A DNA stretch of 64,000 nt. It comes from Cupriavidus basilensis OR16. GTDB taxonomy: Bacteria > Pseudomonadota > Gammaproteobacteria > Burkholderiales > Burkholderiaceae. The stretch's first letter is position 1; each line of letters opens with the position of its first letter. The stretch covers positions 124,001-188,000 of the forward strand of contig NZ_AHJE01000044.1 of assembly GCF_000243095.1 (NCBI RefSeq), given 5' to 3'. The notes under the pieces are model-generated. The model did no database searches. It saw only the letters and a list, made by a program, of their open reading frames with translations, and was not told the origin of the DNA. Made by a program: the position numbers and the translations under genes. Positions 9,166 through 16,053 of the stretch are shown one piece after another.

Positions 9166-11100
9166 TCATCCACGCCGCGCTAGGCGGCAGGATGTCTTAG
9201 GCGCGTTAGTACCAGCGCGTATTCCAGCCGACGTACATCGCCTGCCACCAAGGGCGGACGACCGGCACCTGCGCGGACCAGCCCTGCTGCACCGGCCAGA
9301 TCTGCTGCACCGGCCAGATCTGCACGGGCCAGACTTGCTGCACCGGCCAGACCTGCTGCACCGGCCAGACCTGCACAGGCCAAACCTGCGTGGGCTTCGC
9401 TTGCTGAACGGGCTTGGCCTGCTCCACGGGCCTGGTCGGCTCGTCGGCTCGACGGGCTTGGCTTGCTCCACGGGCTTGGTCGGCTCGACGGGCTTGGCTT
9501 GCTCCACGGGCTTGGTCGGCTCCACCGGCTTCACTTGCTCCACCGGCTTGGCCGGCTCCACAGGCCTGGCCTGCTCGATGGTCCCGGAGTTGGAATACAG
9601 CATCGACTGCACCTTGACCTTGCCCTCCTTGGCGGACATCCGGTCGGTATTGGTGAACGTGAGGCTGGAGACGCTTACGTTGCCATGATCGCTGGACAGC
9701 AATCCCGTGTTCATACCGGTCGTCGATTTGACCGAAAGATCCCCGCTTGCGGTGATATTGCCGGCATTCGAGACCGTCGTCCCATTCAACCTGGTGGCTC
9801 CGGCTGCGCTGCTGAGCGTACCTGTGTTGGTGATGGTTGTGCTATCCACGGTGAGGCCGCCGCCCTTGGCAAGCACAGTCCCATCGTTGGTCAGGGTTGC
9901 CGAACGTATCGAAAGCGCGCCGCCCGCTTTGATCGTGTCCTTGTTCTGCAATGTAGCTGTGCCCAGCGTGATGTCGCGGTCCGACTCGATGGTCCCGCGA
10001 TTGATCAGTGTCGCCGAGTTGATCGTGGCACCGGTTGCGCCGCTGATTTTGCCGTCGTTTTCCATGCTGTCCGAGCGGATGTCAGCAGCGCCCGCCGCGA
10101 TCAGCTGCGCGCCGGACTGTACGCTGAGCTTGTTCTCGGTGGCCTTCCCGGCAACCACCAAGCCGTCGCCGCCGCTGACGCTCTGCGCGTCCTGAGGGAC
10201 CGACCCGATGACATTGCCGGTCTTCTCGACCTTCAGGTTGCCCGTGAGCGCTTGCACCTTGCCCGCAATGTTCACGCCGGCGCCCCCTTCGGTGCTCCGC
10301 AGCGAAATGGCGTTCGCGTACATGCCGCCGAGCGCGGCTACGTCGATCGCGCGCACCGGCACGAGGTCGTTCGCATCGGTCTGCCTGGCGTCGATGCGCT
10401 CGCCGTCATAGGCGATATCGTTGCGGCCTGCCACGGCGCGGACCAGTTCCTTGGCACGGACCGCCCCATCGATCGTCATGGAGCGCGACAGCAGGTCGAC
10501 CTTGTCCACCGTGCTGGCATCGAACCCCTTGCCGCCGATGGCGATGTCGCCGCCAGCCACCACGAAGCCCGTCACGGCGCCACCGTTGCCGAGCGTCGGC
10601 GTGCCCGTGGTCAGCGTGACGCGGGAGGCGTTCAGCACGCTGCCGCCATCGACCGAAATGCCGTTCGGGTTGGCGACGATCAGCGCGGCGCGCTGCCCGG
10701 CAATTTCCGTCGTACCGTTCAACATGGTGCGGGCATTGCCGACCACCTCGTTCAGGATGACGCTGGCGGCGCCATTGGCGAGTGCGGCGTTGCCCGCGAC
10801 GTTGCCGCCGATCTGCGTGGCAGCACCGTTGACGCTGTTGTTGAGCACCAGGCCATTGGCGCCGACGCTATAGTTCTGGAACGGGTTGTGCGATACGCCG
10901 GCGGCGTTCGGCGCGTTGATCTGGACGAGTGGCACGCCGTTGGCGGTTGCGCCGATGCCGGGACCGCCAGGCGCAGCGCTGAGCTGCGCGGAGGCGATCG
11001 AGGCGTGAAGCGCGGGGGCGGCCAGCAACATGGCTCGCAGCAGGACGCTGCAGCGGGGCGGGCGGGCAATCATGGATGTCTTTTTCATCGTTTGGGCCAT
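9166..11100 (-). CDS. TpsA-type filamentous haemagglutinin-like exoprotein (frame-shifted tail)
   Basis: The N-terminus has a long signal (cleavage near SIASA), then the TPS secretion domain with NPFQNYSVGANGLVLNN and the NPNGISVDGGSVLNASR motif. About 280 residues of short beta-helix repeats follow (SATLTNDGTV, STTITNTGTL, GTTVSNAGNI). The tail is first KPVE(Q/P) repeats. As read, an 8-bp tandem duplication at 9436-9451 then pushes it into an Arg/Ser-rich frame that stops at 9166. Without the duplication the frame continues as WPVQ repeats and ends in VGWNTRWY with TAA at 9206, giving about 628 residues. That is short for a TpsA and has no visible toxin domain. It should be secreted by the TpsB upstream, with which it is co-oriented. 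Confidence 0.8.
   Translation of the reverse strand: MAQTMKKTSMIARPPRCSVLLRAMLLAAPALHASIASAQLSAAPGGPGIGATANGVPLVQINAPNAAGVSHNPFQNYSVGANGLVLNNSVNGAATQIGGNVAGNAALANGAASVILNEVVGNARTMLNGTTEIAGQRAALIVANPNGISVDGGSVLNASRVTLTTGTPTLGNGGAVTGFVVAGGDIAIGGKGFDASTVDKVDLLSRSMTIDGAVRAKELVRAVAGRNDIAYDGERIDARQTDANDLVPVRAIDVAALGGMYANAISLRSTEGGAGVNIAGKVQALTGNLKVEKTGNVIGSVPQDAQSVSGGDGLVVAGKATENKLSVQSGAQLIAAGAADIRSDSMENDGKISGATGATINSATLINRGTIESDRDITLGTATLQNKDTIKAGGALSIRSATLTNDGTVLAKGGGLTVDSTTITNTGTLSSAAGATRLNGTTVSNAGNITASGDLSVKSTTGMNTGLLSSDHGNVSVSSLTFTNTDRMSAKEGKVKVQSMLYSNSGTIEQARPVEPAKPVEQVKPVEPTKPVEQAKPVEPTKPVEQAKPVEPTSRPGPWSRPSPFSKRSPRRFGLCRSGRCSRSGRCSKSGPCRSGRCSRSGRCSRAGPRRCRSSALGGRRCTSAGIRAGTNAPKTSCRLARRG
9260..9560 (-). 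repeat. coding repeats of the TpsA tail (KPVE and WPVQ units)
   Basis: Degenerate tandem units run through this stretch. At 9420-9560 they encode KPVEQ/KPVEPT. At 9260-9400 they encode WPVQ, WPVQQV and WPVQQI units, about 15-18 bp each. Adjacent units are nearly identical, for example the 'gcaccggccagatctgct' type, so slippage and unit-number change are easy here. The repeats have no spacers and are coding, so they are not a CRISPR array. Confidence 0.75.
9436..9451. repeat. 8-bp perfect tandem duplication inside tpsA
   Basis: TCGGCTCG occurs twice in a row (9436-9443, 9444-9451). Removing one copy restores the KPVE frame into the WPVQ tail and its natural stop at 9206. The unit length is not a multiple of three, so gain or loss of a copy switches the C-terminus. 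Confidence 0.85.
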
Positions 11101-11226
11101 GGTAAGTATGGTGAGAGACGGCAGGCCACCGGCATACGGAGATCCGTGCCGGGTTGGGTGCAGGCATGCCGGGTCAGGGCTTCAGTAATGGCTGTGGTCG
11201 GCTTCCTCCGTCAGGTCATGGATCAA

Positions 11227-11287
11227 TCTCAAAGCGTGATTCCAAGCGTGATTCCAAGCGTGAATCAAAGCGTGAATCAAAGCGTGA
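11227..11287. repeat. 12-bp tandem repeat (5 units) spanning the tpsB stop
   Basis: Five near-identical 12-bp units (core AAGCGTGA with TCA, TCC or TCAA joiners) overlap the last codons of the TpsB gene. On the minus strand each unit reads as ITL-stop, FTL-stop, FTLG, ITLG, ITL-stop. The units therefore copy the final beta-strand codons of the barrel and its stop. Confidence 0.8.
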
Positions 11288-12995
11288 TGGATATCTGCAC
11301 GGCCACGGTCGCCCGCGCTGCCTCGAACCCGGCAGGCTTGGCCAGCGGCTTGCCAACCGACACGTCGTAGCTGAGCTTCCCGTAAGCGCCCCGCACCCCG
11401 AGCGCCGCGCCAACCAGTGTTCGCCCGGAGAGTTCGCGCGTCACGCTGCCGCCCACGGAACCCGTGTCGGCCGCGATATAGGCTTCCTGCCCGGTGCGCC
11501 CGATCGCCAGCGCGACTTCATTGCGCAGCACCCATCCGCTTTGCCCCACCAGGGTCCGCGAGCCATCGAAGCCGCGCACCGTATAGCGGCTGCCGATCGA
11601 CATCATTTCGGTCCCCGGAATCGCATTCGGCGCGGCTTGCGCGTTCATGCTGGTGCGATAGCCCATGCGTTGCCCGCCGAGGGAGAACGGCGCGTCAACG
11701 CTCGCGTTGGCGCTGAGGATGCTGTAGCGGCCGTTCCATTGCGTTCTCCCGCTCACGTAGCCGGTGTTGGACGACCACGCGGGAATGCTCCCGCGCAGGC
11801 TGAGCCCGCCGGTGAACGTGGCGCGGCGCGCGCGTTGATAGTGGGAATAGCTGAGCGTGTAGCCGGTGATGTCGCGCGCCTGCACGCCGATCGGCCATTC
11901 GCCGAGCCAGACGTCGTCCGAGCGCCGCGACAGCTTGGCGCGCACCGTGCCCTTCATCGTGCCGGTACGGTAAGCCACGGTGGCGGCACCCGCCTCGAAT
12001 GTCCGCGTGCGGCCCGTGTAGGGCAGGCCGCCGGCATACGTGGCCACTGTCTGCAGGAAATCGTACTGGTTAGCGCCCAGCCAGAAGGAGCCATAGCCAT
12101 ACGGCACCGTCCATTGCAAGCCCATAGAGCGGGAGCCGACGGTGTGGTTGCCGAAGTGCGCGTCATTGTTGTATGTGGCCACGAGATGGTCATACAGTCC
12201 CAGGGGGGAGTCGACTACCAGCACGCCGCCGAGCTGATTCTTCCCGGTCGCATCGAGGCCCGCGTTGTCGGCGGAAACAATGGCCCGCCAGCGGCGCACC
12301 GTCGGCGCATGGTGGATGGCAAGATCGGTTTGCCCGAATTCCTTGCCCGGCGACAGCACCATCTGTACCGCTGCGTCGCCCGCCACGGTGCGGATGTTCT
12401 CCAGTGTCTGGTCCAGATCCCGCAGGTTGAGCACATCGCCTTCGCGCATCGGCATCGCCGCCTGGCGGCGGCCGGGGGCGTCGCCGGTCTCGGCGATGCT
12501 GCCGATGCGCCCGGGCACGAGTTCGATCTCCAGCGTGCCGGCGCGCAGATCCTGCTGGCCGATGAGGACTTGCGTGGTGAGATAACCGCGCTCGATGAGC
12601 AGGTAGCGCAAGTGATCGCGCAGCCGGGTGATCCCTTCGGAGCCGACGCACACGTCCCGCACCTGCACGGCGCGCACGAGCCATGCGAACGCCTCGGCGT
12701 TTTTCCATGCAAGGTGCGAGATCTCGAAGCACGGCGACTCGGCTGGAAACTCGAGTACCGCGTGCGGAGAAGTCTCGCCACCGGACAGGACCGGCGCCGC
12801 GGCCGCGGCGCGCGTGAGTGCCTCGTCGACCTGTTGCGCCTGTCGGCGTGTCGCTTCGCTGGTCTCGGCCGCGGCGTGCGGTGTCAGGGACTGTGCGATG
12901 CCGGGAGAGATCTGAAGCAGGAGCAGTGCCGCTGCGCCGCCGATCTTACGGATGGATGTCATGCTGCCGATGCTGCGCGTCCATGTCTGGAACAT
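11277..12995 (-). CDS. TpsB outer-membrane transporter (ShlB/FhaC family)
   Basis: A 572-residue two-partner secretion transporter. The signal sequence is hydrophobic (AAALLLLQISPG), best read from Met12 (12962) although the frame opens at 12995. A POTRA-like region around 85-240 (RDHLRYLLIERGYLTTQVLIGQQDL) precedes the 16-strand barrel. The secreton signature is visible in the stretch ending SRYTVRGFDGSRTLVGQSG, which matches the VRGF/Y motif of loop 6. It translocates the TpsA encoded 176 bases downstream in the same orientation. The last residues VQISITL end in Leu instead of the usual Phe and sit inside a tandem repeat. No start-proximal ribosome site is convincing. Confidence 0.88.
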   Translation of the reverse strand: MFQTWTRSIGSMTSIRKIGGAAALLLLQISPGIAQSLTPHAAAETSEATRRQAQQVDEALTRAAAAAPVLSGGETSPHAVLEFPAESPCFEISHLAWKNAEAFAWLVRAVQVRDVCVGSEGITRLRDHLRYLLIERGYLTTQVLIGQQDLRAGTLEIELVPGRIGSIAETGDAPGRRQAAMPMREGDVLNLRDLDQTLENIRTVAGDAAVQMVLSPGKEFGQTDLAIHHAPTVRRWRAIVSADNAGLDATGKNQLGGVLVVDSPLGLYDHLVATYNNDAHFGNHTVGSRSMGLQWTVPYGYGSFWLGANQYDFLQTVATYAGGLPYTGRTRTFEAGAATVAYRTGTMKGTVRAKLSRRSDDVWLGEWPIGVQARDITGYTLSYSHYQRARRATFTGGLSLRGSIPAWSSNTGYVSGRTQWNGRYSILSANASVDAPFSLGGQRMGYRTSMNAQAAPNAIPGTEMMSIGSRYTVRGFDGSRTLVGQSGWVLRNEVALAIGRTGQEAYIAADTGSVGGSVTRELSGRTLVGAALGVRGAYGKLSYDVSVGKPLAKPAGFEAARATVAVQISITL

Positions 12996-13341
12996 AGGCG
13001 CGGATTTGTTGCGGAAACGCCAGCCGCCGATACCGAAGCCGCTTTGTGGGCCAGGTGGCAGTCGCTGTGTCTGGTGTCGATGCTGTCGCTATCGAGGCAG
13101 GGACATTCTGAGTGTCTTGGGAAGGGAAGACAATCGGACAAGTTTGAAGATGCGATGAAATGCAGCGCTTACGAGCGATTTTATCGCTGACGTCTCGCGG
13201 GCAGGTCGATGCGGCTCTCGGGAACATTGTTCCCGTTCGATTGAGGTTCTATTCGGGTTCTATTGAGGCGGGTTGCAGAGAGGAATGTGCGAGAAAGCTC
13301 GGCGCGTCCTGCCGGTATCGCATCGGCCTGCCACTGCGCTC
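12996..13341. other. intergenic region upstream of tpsB
   Basis: 346 bases without a gene between the fimbrial adhesin and tpsB. It holds the tpsB promoter region on the minus strand, a 17-base palindrome at 13219-13235, and a partial direct repeat (GGTTCTATT / GGTTCTATT type) just beyond it. The small open frames here look like out-of-frame shadows. Confidence 0.5.
13219..13235. promoter_or_regulatory. palindromic candidate operator upstream of tpsB
   Basis: CGGGAACATTGTTCCCG is a perfect 8-bp inverted repeat around a central T, about 225 bases upstream of the tpsB start. The symmetry suggests a dimeric regulator site; the regulator is unknown. Confidence 0.45.
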
Positions 13342-14343
13342 CTACTGGTAATCCATCAACACGGACATCATGCCGGAAATCGTGCCGGGAGTGACCGTCG
13401 CTTCAGTTTGAATGTAGCGCGCGGTCATCGGGATGGAGTAGGTGCCGCCGGTCGATGTGCTATATGCGCTGAGCGGCAATCGTTGATTGAACATCGCGGG
13501 CGTGCCGTTCGAGTCGGTGATCTGGATCGCCACGCCCTTCGCCGTCGAGCCGCCGGGGACCGGCAGCGCGCCGGCGAAGGCGGGCGCCGGGCCTCCGATC
13601 GGGGTGAGTGTGTAACCGACGCGCGCGTAGCCGGGCGGACAGTTGTTGAAGCGAAGCTCGAACCTCCTCGTGCCCGACTGGCCGCCGGTCGATCCCGTGC
13701 CCGTGAGCTTGTGCAAGGCCATAGCGGGCAGCACGACGCTTTGATCCGGCGTCGAGCAGGTGCCGTTGACCAGCCTGACGGTCGCCGCCAGAGCGATCGC
13801 GAGACCGCGCTTGCTCAATAAGCACATATCGCCATTGAATTCCCAACCATCGGGCCGGCACACATAGAAATAGGACGGGTTGCCTAGCTGGCCTGTCTGG
13901 CCCGCGAGGCTGCCGGCCGACAGCGGGCGGTCGTCGCGCACCAGTTGCACTTCGAGTGGCGAATTGACCGTGAGCTCGCTGCCAGTTTTCACGTTGAACA
14001 TGGTGATGGGCTGGCCGTTGACCAGCAGGCGAGTCGAGATGCCCGATACGTTGGTCTCGATTACCGGTCCGCGTACGTATCCGCTCCCGCCGTTCGGCCA
14101 GAGCGAGATCGAAGAAACCTTGCACGACGGCGATGAGTCGCAGAGTTGACTCAACGGAATCGTGTAGCGACTGACCACGGTGCCTGTTGGCAAGGTGCTC
14201 GGCAGGTTAAGCGCCGTTCCAAACGCCGTGACCGGAACGAGTGTAGCAAGTGCTTTCGGCGAAATCGACGCGACAACGACAAGAACGAATGCCGGGATCA
14301 GGCGCGCAGCAAGACCCCGGAGGATTTGATGGAACCGTTGCAT
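13342..14343 (-). CDS. fimbrial adhesin-type protein
   Basis: About 333 residues. The frame opens at 14415, but Met25 (MQRFHQILRG, 14343) begins a proper signal peptide ending near PKALA and has GGAAGGGAA upstream, so I chose it. The layout is that of a two-domain tip adhesin: an N-terminal domain with TNVSGISTRLLVNGQ, then a pilin domain starting GTCSTPDQ, with the second Cys in FNNCPPGYARVGYTLTP and a C-terminal SVLMDYQ beta strand that pairs with the chaperone. It is clearly paralogous to the two orphan adhesins at 55.7-57.9 kb. It is the last gene of the minus-strand chaperone-usher operon. Confidence 0.78.
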   Translation of the reverse strand: MQRFHQILRGLAARLIPAFVLVVVASISPKALATLVPVTAFGTALNLPSTLPTGTVVSRYTIPLSQLCDSSPSCKVSSISLWPNGGSGYVRGPVIETNVSGISTRLLVNGQPITMFNVKTGSELTVNSPLEVQLVRDDRPLSAGSLAGQTGQLGNPSYFYVCRPDGWEFNGDMCLLSKRGLAIALAATVRLVNGTCSTPDQSVVLPAMALHKLTGTGSTGGQSGTRRFELRFNNCPPGYARVGYTLTPIGGPAPAFAGALPVPGGSTAKGVAIQITDSNGTPAMFNQRLPLSAYSTSTGGTYSIPMTARYIQTEATVTPGTISGMMSVLMDYQ

Positions 14344-14532
14344 AGTAGAAATTATTCCCTTCCGTAAGTGAGGGAATACGTTGTTCCCCCGTGCCGTCCC
14401 CATTTTTCGGATCATTTATCGAATTATCGGGACTCGCGGCCTTGATCTCGGATGCTATGGAGATTGCAAGTCGTTTTGCTTCACCCGGATGGACCGGACG
14501 CGCCGGCCAGCCGTTCCCTGTGCCATGGATCT

Positions 14533-14856
14533 TCAGGAAGGCACCGGTCCGGTGTGATTGAATTGGCGATAGGCAAATTGCAAACTCCAGGGCGCGTAAA
14601 CATAGTGCAGCGCTCGCCCGACTGCAGTGCCGTCGGCTCGCGGGCGGACTTTATCGCCCAGTTCCAGCGTGACAAGGACCAATAGCGCCGCCTTGACGTC
14701 GGAGTAGCGGTCGCGTGGCAAGAGCCCGGCCGCAATGCTCCGAGCCAAGTCCTGCTTTTGCGGCGGCAGGCTTGCCAGGGATGCGGTAGCAAGCGCGCAG
14801 TATCCGCTGCCCTTCGAGGCTAGCCACCATAACTGCCATTTTTTCGGGGAATTCAT
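14533..14856 (-). CDS. hypothetical 107-residue protein
   Basis: Begins MNSPKKWQLWWLASKGSGYCA and ends NHTGPVPS. There is no signal peptide, no membrane segment and no recognised domain. The middle (LARSIAAGLLPRDRYSDVKAALLVLVTLELGDKVR) looks helical. Its place between two adhesin genes of the fimbrial operon, in the same orientation, suggests an accessory or regulatory role, but nothing in the sequence proves it is expressed. The ribosome site (CTGAAG) is poorly spaced. Just upstream is a short tandem repeat. Confidence 0.45.
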   Translation of the reverse strand: MNSPKKWQLWWLASKGSGYCALATASLASLPPQKQDLARSIAAGLLPRDRYSDVKAALLVLVTLELGDKVRPRADGTAVGRALHYVYAPWSLQFAYRQFNHTGPVPS

Positions 14857-14870
14857 CTTCAGAAAGTCCT

Positions 14871-14894
14871 TAAGTCTTTAAGTCTTTAAGTCGT
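14871..14894. repeat. 8-bp tandem repeat (3 units)
   Basis: TAAGTCTT, TAAGTCTT, TAAGTCGT follow each other just upstream of the small hypothetical gene ending at 14533. On the minus strand this lies in its leader, so unit number could alter promoter or ribosome-site spacing. Confidence 0.7.
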
Positions 14895-14957
14895 TGTCGG
14901 CGGGGAGCGCTAGGGCAAACCGTTGGCAGTGCCGTCGTCAACAGCTGCTCGCAGCGA

Positions 14958-15989
14958 TCACTGGTAACTCATCGTGAACGTAGCGATGCCTTTTGCCACC
15001 CCCGGCGTTACAGTGGATGAGGTCTGCACATAGCGTGCCTTGAACGGGATCGTCACCGGGACATTGCCGTACTGCCCAATGAACCACTGATTCGGGTTGT
15101 TGCTCCGGGAAGAATCGGGGCCGTAGCTGACCAGGCTATCGTCGGCGCCGCGCAGTACCTGAATGCCGACTCCCGATGCGTTGGAGTCCCGCGACAGGGA
15201 CATCGTGCTGGTTCGATTCGCCCAGTTGCTGCTGTCCGTCATCGTGATGTACATCCGCGTGGACGTACCCTGCGTGCCCCCCGAGCACTGCAGCCGAATC
15301 TCGAACGGCTGCGCGGCGGTGGTCGTGCCTACGCCCTTGAGCGCGTAGAGCGGAATCTTGCCGAGCGGCACCGAGACGGAAGGCGTCAGCACCTTGCATG
15401 CCGGGACCTGCGGCTTGATGGGGAGCGAACCGGTGATGAAGACACGTCGGATGACCTTGTTGCCGTGGTCGACCAGCGTAGTCGTGCCGATTTCGCCCGT
15501 CAGTTCCCCAGCTGCTGTGATCGGACCTGTCTTGACCAGTTCCACCGTGAAACTCCCGCCTCCCACGAACTGGTTGTCACGGGCGGAATAGTAGTACTCT
15601 TGTGGCCACCATGCATCGATACCGCCCATGATGCGCACTCCTACACCGGCAACCGGAGTTGCATAAGTGTTGAAGCGCCCTGGCGGCCCTTTCCCGGCAT
15701 AGACGGCCCTGCCAATAGCGCTCGTACACGTAACCACTGCTGAGTCCCCCGTTGCCTGTCGGCTGGAGGAAAAAAGAACCGTGCCGTCCGGAACGGTAGG
15801 GTCAAACGTGGGGGGCGACCAAGCGGGAATATTGACGGTCATATAGTCTTTGCCGGTGCTCAACGTGCAGGCCGCCCGTGCCTCCGAAACAAAAAGGGCA
15901 ACAGATAGAAAGACGGCTGCAGTGCAGCCAAGCATTGCCGTCCAACGCTGCGCGGCACTTTTCTGATCAATGGGAATCGTTCGTGGCAT
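14958..15989 (-). CDS. two-domain fimbrial adhesin, copy 1
   Basis: A 343-residue exported protein. The signal peptide ends SEARA before Cys41. An N-terminal receptor-binding-like domain (about 41-200) is followed by a pilin domain from ACKVLTPSVSVPLG to the final ATFTMSYQ strand, where chaperone and neighbour subunits bind. It is the tip-adhesin candidate of the operon. Its C-terminal half is almost identical at DNA level to the 3' part of the neighbouring usher-adhesin fusion (16054 onward), while the N-terminal domain differs around residues 120-145, so the two arose by tandem duplication and then diverged in the binding domain. Confidence 0.8.
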   Translation of the reverse strand: MPRTIPIDQKSAAQRWTAMLGCTAAVFLSVALFVSEARAACTLSTGKDYMTVNIPAWSPPTFDPTVPDGTVLFSSSRQATGDSAVVTCTSAIGRAVYAGKGPPGRFNTYATPVAGVGVRIMGGIDAWWPQEYYYSARDNQFVGGGSFTVELVKTGPITAAGELTGEIGTTTLVDHGNKVIRRVFITGSLPIKPQVPACKVLTPSVSVPLGKIPLYALKGVGTTTAAQPFEIRLQCSGGTQGTSTRMYITMTDSSNWANRTSTMSLSRDSNASGVGIQVLRGADDSLVSYGPDSSRSNNPNQWFIGQYGNVPVTIPFKARYVQTSSTVTPGVAKGIATFTMSYQ

Positions 15990-16053
15990 CTTGATACTCC
16001 TTACCCTTCCTTACGATTTTCGGCACTGGCAGGGAGAGCCAGCGCATTGGCGA

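Noticed and set aside
9260..9560. Repeat array considered as CRISPR
   Set aside because: Units are 15-18 bp, contiguous, without spacers, and encode KPVE and WPVQ in the TpsA frame.
9463..11370. A 635-codon rightward frame opposite the TpsA gene
   Set aside because: It is an antisense shadow of a high-GC coding region; the leftward frame has a signal peptide, TPS domain and repeats.
11154..13190. A 678-codon rightward frame opposite the TpsB gene
   Set aside because: Arg/His/Ala-rich composition with no domain, and TpsB is unmistakable on the other strand.
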